NCBI GenBank assembly: GCA_900557165.1
Contig: USRS01000015.1
Span: 1-31,962, forward strand
Source of the DNA: an uncultured Clostridium sp.
GTDB taxonomy: Bacteria; Bacillota; Clostridia; Peptostreptococcales; Peptostreptococcaceae
DNA: 31,962 nucleotides
Direction: 5' to 3'
Shown here: positions 26,054 to 31,962 of the stretch, one piece after another
Position numbering within the stretch: position 1 is the first letter of the stretch
Layout: each line of letters starts with the position of its first letter
The notes under the pieces: model-generated
Database searches by the model: none
Told to the model about the DNA's origin: nothing
The model's input: only the letters and a program-made list of their open reading frames with translations
Position numbers and translations under genes: made by a program

Positions 26054-26069
26054 CCGTTTATGAATTTAT

Positions 26070-27398
26070 TTAAGGTATTAAAACACCTATATTTAAGTAA
26101 TTAATATTATCTATATTTGTATTTTTAAATATAATTTTTCCTCTACATTTTTCAGTAATTAGCTTTACATTGTATAAACCATAGCCTCTGTGTTTACTTC
26201 CACTATCTTTTGTAGAATATCCTTTCTCAAATAATTCCATAAACTCTGTATTAGAAAGTTGAGGGTATGGATTACACACAGTAACTTCAAGTTTATCATC
26301 TATTTTATTCATTTTTATAAATATTGTGTCACCACTTTTACTTGCTTCTATAGCATTATCAATAAGAATTCCTAAAATTTCTACTATTTCATATTCTTCT
26401 GTGTATATCTTTTTTAGAGATGCACAAATATTAAGTTCGATGTTTATATTTTTTAAGTTGGCTAACTTTATTTTAGAATAAATAAACCCTGAGATAACTT
26501 TATTGTCACATATAAATAACTCCTTAATACTATCATCCATCAATACATCTTTACTATATGTTCCAACTTTCAACTTAGCATCATCTAAACTATCTGCTGT
26601 TTCTAATATACTATAAATAGCTAAAAGTTTGTTATTAAACTCATGTTGCCTAGCCCTAACTTCAGACATTAAATCATCGATTACAGGAATATATTGTTCC
26701 ATAACCTCTACACGTTTTTGCTGATTTATAACATTTCGCTGAGAAACTATTGACCATATATTAATAACTAACAACATAAAAAACACAACTACTACTATAG
26801 CTAAATTTTTTATAAGAATATCTATATTAAATTTAAAGCTCCAAACTAGTACTAATAATGCTATCAGTGAATTTAGTAGTATTAATTTAGTTATATAACT
26901 GTTATTCTTTAAATACTCTTTAAATTTATATAAGGGTAATTTCAAAACAAAAATTAATATTAAAAGTAATGTAGCTATTCTATATCCATATTCATATATA
27001 TTAATATTTTGAACATTTATTAATTTAAATGGAACTACTGCAAGTATTCTTATAAAAATCCATATTATAATAGAAGCTATAGTTGAAAAAAATGCTTGGC
27101 TATTTTCCATCTTTAGATATATACTATTTGCTATCATTAAAAATATACATAAAAGAAATGTTCCATATAAAGAGTTAACAGGTAATATATCAAATCCTAT
27201 AAAGTCCACCGTTGGCTGTATATAATTATCTGTAACTAATACACTCCATCTAGAAAATATATACACTAGATTAATAAATATAATCCAAGATAAGTTTTTA
27301 TTAGATTTTTCTATTCTTTTGTTAGATAGATAATTACATAATAAGAACATAGCACTACTATCAAGTAGTGTTTGTGAAATTAGTTTAATATACTCCAT
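26070..27398 (-). CDS. GHKL-domain sensor histidine kinase (AgrC/VirS type)
   Basis: A 442-aa kinase with six to seven N-terminal transmembrane helices (~1-215) and no large external domain, the layout of peptide-sensing HPK10 kinases. The phospho-His is His252 in RARQHEFNNKLLAIYSIL (HxxxN after a coiled linker VEVMEQYIPVIDDLMSE). The GHKL ATPase has LGILIDNAIEAS (N-box) and SKHRGYGLYNVKLI (G-box). It overlaps the regulator gene by 14 bp, so they are translationally coupled. By family knowledge these kinases pair with LytTR regulators and often sense small peptides; the actual ligand is unknown. Confidence 0.9.
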   Translation of the reverse strand: MEYIKLISQTLLDSSAMFLLCNYLSNKRIEKSNKNLSWIIFINLVYIFSRWSVLVTDNYIQPTVDFIGFDILPVNSLYGTFLLCIFLMIANSIYLKMENSQAFFSTIASIIIWIFIRILAVVPFKLINVQNINIYEYGYRIATLLLILIFVLKLPLYKFKEYLKNNSYITKLILLNSLIALLVLVWSFKFNIDILIKNLAIVVVVFFMLLVINIWSIVSQRNVINQQKRVEVMEQYIPVIDDLMSEVRARQHEFNNKLLAIYSILETADSLDDAKLKVGTYSKDVLMDDSIKELFICDNKVISGFIYSKIKLANLKNINIELNICASLKKIYTEEYEIVEILGILIDNAIEASKSGDTIFIKMNKIDDKLEVTVCNPYPQLSNTEFMELFEKGYSTKDSGSKHRGYGLYNVKLITEKCRGKIIFKNTNIDNINYLNIGVLIP

Positions 27399-28089
27399 CT
27401 AAAAACTTCTTTCCTATAGGAATAGTTCCCATATTATTTCTTAAATATATTAAATTATTTGCCTTGTCTATTTTTTCTATATAATTTGTATTTAATATAT
27501 AACTTTTGTGACATTGGATAAATTTAGAGTCATTAATCATCTCTAAAAGTTTTTTTAATGAATATCCTGATATCATTTCTTTAGTATCCTTATTATCATT
27601 ACATAAATTAAGTTCTAGTTTTTTTCCGAAAGATTCAATATAAATAATATTTTCTAAGTTATATTCAAAAACAAAGGATTTTTGTTCTATTCTTATTATT
27701 TTAGAAACACTTTTTAGTTGTTTTTTGTACTCAATAACATCATCAAGAACAACATTTATCTCACTTTTAGTAAATGGTTTTATTAAAAAGCTATAACATT
27801 TTAGCTCTCTATAAGCTAAAAGTTCCTCACTTGCAAGAGCTGTAACAAAAACAATTGGGCTATATTTATATCTGTTTATTTCCCTTAATTGTTTTGCTAA
27901 ATGTGTTCCTTTATAGTCTTTTAATTGTATGTCTAAAATAAATATATCAATGGCATTACTTGTTGCATGCTCTAATGCTTTTTGTGCTTCTTCAAAAACT
28001 ACAATATCTATATCTTTTTCAAATTCTTTTATGCTCTCTGAAATTATATTGCTAATATTTTTATCGTCTTCTGCTATCAAAATCTTCAA
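27385..28089 (-). CDS. LytTR-family response regulator (AgrA/VirR type)
   Basis: A 234-aa regulator. The receiver begins MKILIAEDDKNISN; the phospho-acceptor is Asp53 (FILDIQLKDYKG), with the Thr of FVTALAS and the Lys of SFLIKPF in place. The LytTR DNA-binding domain covers ~135-234 (ENIIYIESFGKKLEL...FIQCHKSYILNTNYIEKID...IPIGKKF), which binds direct-repeat sites upstream of target promoters. The start is a TTG 9-10 nt after GAGAGGAG. It lies 45 bp behind the 29-codon gene and overlaps the kinase gene, so all three are probably on one transcript. Confidence 0.9.
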   Translation of the reverse strand: MKILIAEDDKNISNIISESIKEFEKDIDIVVFEEAQKALEHATSNAIDIFILDIQLKDYKGTHLAKQLREINRYKYSPIVFVTALASEELLAYRELKCYSFLIKPFTKSEINVVLDDVIEYKKQLKSVSKIIRIEQKSFVFEYNLENIIYIESFGKKLELNLCNDNKDTKEMISGYSLKKLLEMINDSKFIQCHKSYILNTNYIEKIDKANNLIYLRNNMGTIPIGKKFLDGVY

Positions 28090-28134
28090 CTTTAATATCT
28101 CCTCTCCGCCTTAGATTTTACTCTGCTATATTAA

Positions 28135-28224
28135 TTAAAATAAATCATCTCTTTTCTTTCTTCGCTCTTCTCTTTTTAAGCTTAAAACATTGCTAGTATC
28201 TATAGTTCTTTTAGCTCTTGCCAT
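28135..28224 (-). CDS. 29-aa highly charged peptide leading the LytTR operon
   Basis: Below the usual length cut-off, but well supported: GGAGGGAGA lies 5-10 nt before the ATG, a near-consensus promoter lies 49 bp upstream, and the stop is 45 bp before the regulator gene. The peptide starts MARAKRTIDTSNVLSLKR and ends EERRKKRDDLF: 11 of 29 residues are Lys/Arg, 6 are Asp/Glu, none is Cys, Trp or Gly. It has no hydrophobic leader, so it does not resemble AgrD or a double-glycine prepeptide. It could be a leader peptide, a regulatory microprotein or the remains of a longer gene. Function not assigned. Confidence 0.65.
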   Translation of the reverse strand: MARAKRTIDTSNVLSLKREERRKKRDDLF

Positions 28225-28272
28225 TATATTTCTCCCTCCAAAAATAGTTTTGCATCTTGATTAGTATCGCTT

Positions 28273-28314
28273 AGTATATCATACATTTCTATAAATTATC
28301 AATAATATAGAAAT
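28273..28314 (-). promoter_or_regulatory. promoter of the small-peptide/LytTR operon with perfect inverted repeat
   Basis: On the minus strand TTGATA (28297-28302), 18-bp spacer, TATACT (28273-28278). A perfect 9-bp inverted repeat, ATTTCTATA (28285-28293) and TATAGAAAT (28306-28314) with a 12-bp spacer, is centred on the -35 box. A protein bound there would block or reshape promoter use. The repeat is AT-rich, but 9 perfect pairs centred exactly on the -35 is worth attention. Confidence 0.6.
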
Positions 28315-28340
28315 ATACAAGTAAGTGTTTACAATGATTT

Positions 28341-28371
28341 ATAACCATAATTACATTATAATTATGGTTAT
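28341..28371. repeat. perfect 12-bp palindromic arm pair
   Basis: ATAACCATAATT (28341-28352) and its exact reverse complement AATTATGGTTAT (28360-28371) with a 7-nt loop. There is no U run on either side, so it is not a normal terminator. It lies between the proC terminator and the LytTR-operon promoter, about 30 bp upstream of the inverted repeat: a possible second operator or a structured RNA element. Confidence 0.6.
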
Positions 28372-28412
28372 TCTATAATATTAAATATTTGAAAACGTAA
28401 TTGCTATAAAAG

Positions 28413-28452
28413 AAAAAGGTCAAAAGATAAGATTAATCTTTTGGCCTTTTTA
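28413..28452 (-). terminator. Rho-independent terminator of proC
   Basis: A long stem (28414-28428 with 28436-28450 approximately; AAGGTCAAAAGAT with ATCTTTTGGCCTT, one G-U), short loop and, on the minus strand, TTTTTCTTTT. It lies 3 bp past the proC stop. Confidence 0.85.
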
Positions 28453-28454
28453 AT

Positions 28455-29072
28455 TTACTTGCTCATTTCTTTAGATTTTTCTATACAAGCACAAACTGCA
28501 TTTATTACAGATGATCTCATCCCTTCATTTTCTAAAACTTTTACTGCCTCTATTGTAGTTCCTCCTGGCGAACAAACCATATCTTTTAATTCACCTGGAT
28601 GTTTACCACTTTCAAGCACCATTTTAGCAGAACCTAAAACTGATTGTGCTGCAAAGTTGTACGCTTGTTTTCTAGGCATACCAGCCATAACTGCTGCATC
28701 TGCCATTGCTTCTATAAACATAAATACATATGCTGGTGAAGAACCACTTACTCCAATTACTGCATCTATTAAATATTCTCCAACTACTTCACTTTTTCCA
28801 AAAGAATCAAATATATCTTTTACTATTTTTAACTCTTCATCTTCTATATTTTTATTTGGGCATAAAGCTGACATTCCTTCATTTACAAGTGCAGGAGTGT
28901 TTGGCATAGTTCTAACTATTTTTTTATCAGCTCCTATTATATTTTCAATTGCTTCTATACTCTTTCCTGCTGCTATCGAAACAACTATTTTTTTATCATC
29001 TATTAAATCTGCTACTCCTTCTAATACACCATCAAATATATTTGGTTTTACAGCCATAAATACTATATATAA
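28455..29072 (-). CDS. proC: pyrroline-5-carboxylate reductase, N-terminus missing
   Basis: The last step of proline synthesis (NADPH reduction of pyrroline-5-carboxylate). About 205 of ~267 residues remain: YIVFMAVKPNIFDGVL (the end of the Rossmann half), VSIAAGKSIEAIENIIG, VRTMPNTPALVNEGMSAL, GKSEVVGEYLIDAVIGVSGSSPAYVFMFIEAMADAAV and MVCSPGGTTIEAVKVLE (dimer/active-site helices). Homology fades at about 29072 and an in-frame TAA stands at 29088-29090; the dinucleotide-binding GxGxxG (~60 residues) is gone. An ATG at 29055 starts inside a beta strand and has no ribosome site, so this is a cut gene, not a short enzyme. The cut coincides with the change to Bacteroidales-like sequence. Confidence 0.9.
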   Translation of the reverse strand, partial: LYIVFMAVKPNIFDGVLEGVADLIDDKKIVVSIAAGKSIEAIENIIGADKKIVRTMPNTPALVNEGMSALCPNKNIEDEELKIVKDIFDSFGKSEVVGEYLIDAVIGVSGSSPAYVFMFIEAMADAAVMAGMPRKQAYNFAAQSVLGSAKMVLESGKHPGELKDMVCSPGGTTIEAVKVLENEGMRSSVINAVCACIEKSKEMSK

Positions 29073-29090
29073 AGGTACAGGGACATCTTA
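29058..29090. other. junction between Clostridia-like and Bacteroidales-like DNA
   Basis: To the left, proC and everything before it is AT-rich Clostridia-type sequence; to the right, base composition, codon use (more GGA/CGG/CCG/TCC-type codons) and gene families are Bacteroidales-like. ProC similarity stops within ~29058-29075, and an 8-bp inverted repeat (29076-29083 with 29136-29143) belonging to the miaA side starts right after. No tRNA, integrase, IS end or direct repeat is visible. Most likely a chimeric assembly joint. Confidence 0.7.
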
Positions 29091-29144
29091 AACATTTGAT
29101 TGACTTTCCATTCTCTTTACTGAATAGCCCGGATATCCCTGTAT

Positions 29145-30065
29145 CTATTTTTTCAGTTGTTCTTTAATTTTCATGATTTTTTCGTCCAAAGGTAAAAATG
29201 CATCTAACCAAAAAATAGAAAAACCCCTCCGTTCCATTCCCCGAAACCATGTCATTTGTCTTTTCGCAAATTGATGAATTGCTATTTCTAGTTTACTCAC
29301 CATTTCGACATAAGAAAGTCTTCCTATCAAATATTCTGTCAGATATTTATATTCAAGGCCATAATAAATAAGATCATCCTGAGAAATTCCTTCTTTTAAT
29401 AAAGCTCTCACTTCATCCACCATTCCCGAATTAAGTCTCATCTGTAAACGTTCAGAAATTTTTCTCCGGCGGGCTTCCCTTTCTATATCGACTCCTACAA
29501 TAAAGCTGTTCAATGGCTTGTTTTTTCTCTCCTCCGGTTGCTGATTCCTATAAAATTCGGCTATTTCTATAGCTCTTACAGCCCGCTTACAACTATCTAC
29601 ATCCGTAGTATTATGCAAAGTTTTATAAGTTTTCAATATGGACGTCAACTCTGTCAATGTCTTGTCCTTCAATTTTTTACGAAGTTCTTTATTTTCAGGA
29701 ACCTGAGGCATACTATAACCTTTCAAGACAGTCTCTATATAAAGGCCTGTTCCCCCACATAAAATAGGGAATTTTTCTCTCGTCCTCAAATCCTGAAAAA
29801 CTACATTAAAGTCTCTTTGATATTCATAAAGGTTATATTTATATCCCGGTTCACAAATATCAATCAAATGATACGGGATTTCTTTATCTTCATACTTATA
29901 CTCTTCCAAATCTTTTCCCGTACCGATGTCCATACGCTTATAAATCTGGCGGGAATCTGCACTTATAATTTCCGTATTTAAATCAGCAGCCAAAGCAACA
30001 GCCAAAGACGTCTTTCCAGAAGCCGTAGGTCCTAATATCGTTATTAAATCAAACATATACTTCAT
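29145..30065 (-). CDS. miaA: tRNA dimethylallyltransferase (Bacteroidales type)
   Basis: A 306-aa cytosolic enzyme that adds a dimethylallyl group to N6 of A37 in tRNAs reading UNN codons. The P-loop is ILGPTASGKTSLAVALA, followed by IISADSRQIYKRMDIGTGK; the Bacteroidetes-type insert IPYHLIDICEPGYKYNLYEYQRDF replaces the usual HHLIDIxxPxExYSVxxF. Further parts are PILCGGTGLYIETVLKGY, CKRAVRAIEIAEF and the C-terminal IAIHQFAKRQMTWFRG. Full length is ~300. The start overlaps the stop of the next gene upstream by 4 bp, so they form an operon. Its relatives and composition differ from the first 29 kb. Confidence 0.94.
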   Translation of the reverse strand: MKYMFDLITILGPTASGKTSLAVALAADLNTEIISADSRQIYKRMDIGTGKDLEEYKYEDKEIPYHLIDICEPGYKYNLYEYQRDFNVVFQDLRTREKFPILCGGTGLYIETVLKGYSMPQVPENKELRKKLKDKTLTELTSILKTYKTLHNTTDVDSCKRAVRAIEIAEFYRNQQPEERKNKPLNSFIVGVDIEREARRRKISERLQMRLNSGMVDEVRALLKEGISQDDLIYYGLEYKYLTEYLIGRLSYVEMVSKLEIAIHQFAKRQMTWFRGMERRGFSIFWLDAFLPLDEKIMKIKEQLKK

Positions 30066-31192
30066 TTTTCCTTCTCAGTATATTCCCATGCGAGCAAAAT
30101 CGTATTCTTCAAAAACTCATACTCTTGTTCAAAACAGGTACTAAACACACCTTTTCCCAATTCCGCATCAATCTGATCGGATGTCCAAAACTTTCCTCCA
30201 CGAGGTTTATTAATGACATACGACTCATCGGAGACATTCAAAACATATAACATAATTACACGGTTCATGATATCAGTTTTAAACTTCGATGTCAATATTC
30301 TTCGCGGAGAATTTCGATTTTCTACAGAAATATATTTTTCCATAGCTATTTTCAACACTTTATCAGGCGTCTCTCCATAACGCAAATCTTCAGATACCGG
30401 AGTATCCAAATGAAGTCCCGATAAACTTCCCTTTATTTGACCCGGTCGCAAATATATTCTATTACCACACATAATGATGACACGCAAATGCGGATGGAGA
30501 TAACAATTCCCACGACGGAAACTCTCGTGCTTTTCTACTCTTCCGATAACAGATAAAGATTCATTAATAATCGGTAACCACGTTTCTTTTGAAAGCATTT
30601 TATTCAACAAAATAATCCGGATACATTCGTAAACAAAATAAAGCATCATCAAAATAAGGTTCAAACGGTAATTCAAAAAAACGTATATATCCGGATACAT
30701 ATTACGAGAATAAGTATTGAACATAATCGTAACAGCCAAATAAAAACTCAATACATACAGCAATAATCGTGACATATACATAAATTCATGCATTATATTG
30801 GCCATCACCATACGATCTTTACGTGAATAATCACGAGAATGCCTATGAAATAAAATTCTGTGTAATCCTCGAACGATCAAAATATTAATAAAAAGCAATA
30901 TGCCTAAAAAAACAGTATTGGAAATAAGGAATAAAGAATTGTAAAAAAGCAATTTCAAAGAAGCAAATTGGATCAACGTAAGAGTTGAAACTCCGAACAT
31001 GAGCAAAAATCGACGATAAAATATCCGGTAAAATATTTCGACACATAAACAAATCAAACCTATAAACAATGCCAGTTTTACCGTATGAATCTCTGTCAAA
31101 TAATTATTGGTTAACGATACCAGAAAAAGAGGTAAAAGACCTGCCGACTGCAAATAAAAATATCTATGCTTAAACAATTTTTCTTGTTTCAT
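30062..31192 (-). CDS. Bacteroidales-type membrane protein with C-terminal soluble domain
   Basis: A 376-aa protein with about six hydrophobic helices in the first ~215 residues (SAGLLPLFLVSL, LALFIGLICLCVEIF, FLISNTVFLGILLFINIL, LLLYVLSFYLAVTIMF, LNLILMMLYFVYECIRIILL) and a soluble C-terminal domain (~220-376). The latter (HPHLRVIIMCGNRIYLRPGQ, SEDLRYGETPDKVLKIAMEKY, NRVIMLYVLNVSDESYV, GGKFWTSDQIDAELGKGVFSTCFEQEYEFL) has the strand-helix order of a Nudix fold, but the REx2EExGE box is not intact, so enzymatic activity is doubtful. It is coupled to miaA by a 4-bp overlap. Function not known to me. Confidence 0.8.
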   Translation of the reverse strand: MKQEKLFKHRYFYLQSAGLLPLFLVSLTNNYLTEIHTVKLALFIGLICLCVEIFYRIFYRRFLLMFGVSTLTLIQFASLKLLFYNSLFLISNTVFLGILLFINILIVRGLHRILFHRHSRDYSRKDRMVMANIMHEFMYMSRLLLYVLSFYLAVTIMFNTYSRNMYPDIYVFLNYRLNLILMMLYFVYECIRIILLNKMLSKETWLPIINESLSVIGRVEKHESFRRGNCYLHPHLRVIIMCGNRIYLRPGQIKGSLSGLHLDTPVSEDLRYGETPDKVLKIAMEKYISVENRNSPRRILTSKFKTDIMNRVIMLYVLNVSDESYVINKPRGGKFWTSDQIDAELGKGVFSTCFEQEYEFLKNTILLAWEYTEKEK

Positions 31193-31578
31193 ATTTCAAC
31201 TATCAGAGAGCTCAAAAAAAATTTATATTCCCGGTAATACAGACGAAACTTTAAATATTCAAGTATTGTCCTTCGATTTACTCTGGTAATAAAATTATTT
31301 ATTAAACAACCTTTCTCTAAATCATTCTTATCAAGTTAACATATAGAATAGCACTTTTACAGCGAATGAAGAATTTTATTTCTCCTAACCTAATCAAGGA
31401 AGAAGAAGCATAATTGTTATACATCCTTATAGGCTAAACTCGAAGCTAAGATGCAGTATTTTTATGTAATATGCAACATAATCCGGCAGATTAACATTTG
31501 ATCTCCTAAAATACTAATATCCAGATTTAAACAAAATAGCGAACAATTTTATTTTTTGTATAATATAATAACAAAAAA
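31193..31578. other. gap upstream of the membrane-protein/miaA operon
   Basis: No coding frame of note, no tRNA and no repeat seen. It should contain the minus-strand promoter of the miaA operon; Bacteroidales promoters use a TTTG (-33) / TAnnTTTG (-7) pattern, and I could not choose one with confidence. Confidence 0.4.
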
Positions 31579-31613
31579 ACAGACTGGATAATTATGCATC
31601 CAGTCTGTTTTTT
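31579..31613 (-). terminator. Rho-independent terminator of the S9 peptidase gene
   Basis: A perfect 11-bp stem ACAGACTGGAT (31579-31589) / ATCCAGTCTGT (31599-31609 approximately), with A7 before and T7 after, so it can work on both strands. It lies about 20 bp past the peptidase stop. Confidence 0.9.
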
Positions 31614-31631
31614 TAATTTAGAACTCTACTC

Positions 31632-31962
31632 TTATTTCAAATTTCTTTGCAAAAAATCATATACTCGAGTATAAAGATGATATCGGGTATTGCACCCGTA
31701 AATACTATGATTACGGTTTGTATAAATCTGCATTTCGAACTGTTTATTCGCTTGTACCAAAGCTTCGCTATATTGCAATGTATTAAGATAATGAACATTA
31801 TCATCCGCAGTACCGGAAATAATCAATAACTTTCCATCAAGATCTGCGGCCTTTTTTAATGGAGAAGTCTGTATATAACCATCGTTATTCTCTTGAGGAG
31901 TACGCATATAACGTTCAGTATATACCGTATCATAATAACGCCAATCGGTTACCGGAGCAATA
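31632..31962 (-). CDS. S9-family (dipeptidyl-peptidase IV-like) serine peptidase, C-terminus only
   Basis: About 110 residues of the alpha/beta-hydrolase domain; the frame is open through the window edge (IAPVTDWRYYDTVYTERYMRTP.. reads in frame beyond the first Met). The catalytic Asp is in LLIISGTADDNVHYLNTLQY and the catalytic His in IYTNRNHSIYG; the GxSxG Ser (GWSYGG in DPP-IV) is outside. APVTDWRYYDT and YTERYM are typical of the DPP-IV branch common in Bacteroidales, where these exported enzymes split X-Pro dipeptides. Full-length relatives have ~700-750 aa. Confidence 0.93.
   Translation of the reverse strand, partial: IAPVTDWRYYDTVYTERYMRTPQENNDGYIQTSPLKKAADLDGKLLIISGTADDNVHYLNTLQYSEALVQANKQFEMQIYTNRNHSIYGCNTRYHLYTRVYDFLQRNLK

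Noticed and set aside
28135..28224. The 29-aa peptide as an AgrD-type autoinducer precursor
   Set aside because: There is no Cys or Ser/Thr-lactone core flanked by an amphipathic leader, and no agrB-like peptidase gene is nearby.
28441..29091. Long plus-strand open frame opposite proC (216 codons)
   Set aside because: It mirrors the proC coding strand; the minus-strand frame has clear ProC motifs, and the plus-strand product is a low-complexity Ser/Ile/Phe-rich sequence with no ribosome site.
1..31962. CRISPR array, tRNA, rRNA or prophage genes
   Set aside because: I saw no spaced direct repeats, no tRNA cloverleaf with a TTCGAnnCC arm, no rRNA-like block and no phage structural or integrase gene.
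29058..31962. Horizontal transfer of a Bacteroidales segment into the Clostridia chromosome
   Set aside because: Possible, but the segment consists of ordinary housekeeping genes in native operon form with no mobility gene, and the joint cuts proC without repeats; a chimeric assembly is simpler.

Overview
The first ~29.06 kb is very AT-rich, low-GC Gram-positive DNA. Strong AGGAGG-type ribosome sites, frequent TTG starts, Clostridia-type families (DUF438/hemerythrin, DUF1002, an HsdR_N-like small protein, TrkAH, an intact hexSDF-hexRK glycolipid locus) and short hairpin-plus-U-run terminators suggest a gut Clostridia, probably Peptostreptococcaceae. From about 29.06-29.08 kb to the end the composition becomes visibly less AT-rich and the proteins (MiaA of Bacteroidales type, a Bacteroidales-type membrane protein, a DPP-IV-like S9 peptidase) look like Bacteroidales. 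The change falls inside proC, which loses its N-terminal Rossmann half exactly there. The simplest reading is a chimeric metagenomic contig; an unusual transfer is the less likely alternative.

Layout, Clostridia part. 1-1.34 kb: 3' end of a dihydroorotase gene (pyrC) and two small orphan genes. 1.64-4.47 kb: trkA-trkH potassium uptake pair, followed directly by an IS1595-family transposase remnant. 5.1-6.9 kb: a lipoprotein and two small unknown proteins, each with its own terminator. 6.9-14.6 kb (minus strand): a run of seven tightly packed genes: an MGDG-synthase-like glycosyltransferase, a polysaccharide deacetylase, an MprF/LPG-synthase-type flippase, an OmpR-type regulator, its histidine kinase, an Eis-like acetyltransferase and a MATE exporter. 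The first five match the C. difficile hexS-hexD-hexF and hexR-hexK set that makes an aminohexosyl-hexosyl-diradylglycerol and gives daptomycin and bacitracin resistance. 14.8-16.9 kb: proBA. 17.0-18.7 kb: a YeiH-family remnant, a small membrane protein and a SigA/RpoD-like sigma factor without region 1.1. 18.97-20.9 kb: an HsdR_N-like protein with a His/Cys-rich tail and a DUF438-hemerythrin-PAS protein. 21.1-22.9 kb: a promoter with an inverted repeat in front of what looks like a deleted DUF1002 gene, then an intact exported DUF1002 (YpuA-like) protein with a new C-terminal tail.

22.9-28.3 kb (minus strand): a regulatory and transport island. An unlisted 29-codon gene with a strong ribosome site, its own promoter and a perfect inverted repeat around the -35 box leads into a LytTR response regulator and a GHKL sensor kinase; after a hairpin and a second promoter come two ABC-2 permeases and an ABC ATPase with an E in place of the usual Q-loop glutamine, as in lantibiotic-immunity (LanF/BcrA-type) ATPases. 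This is the best candidate for an undescribed peptide-sensing/resistance module. 28.46-29.07 kb: C-terminal part of proC.

Bacteroidales part. 29.1-31.2 kb: miaA overlapping by 4 bp with a membrane-protein gene; then ~440 bp without a gene except a strong terminator, and the 3' end of an S9-family peptidase running off the window.
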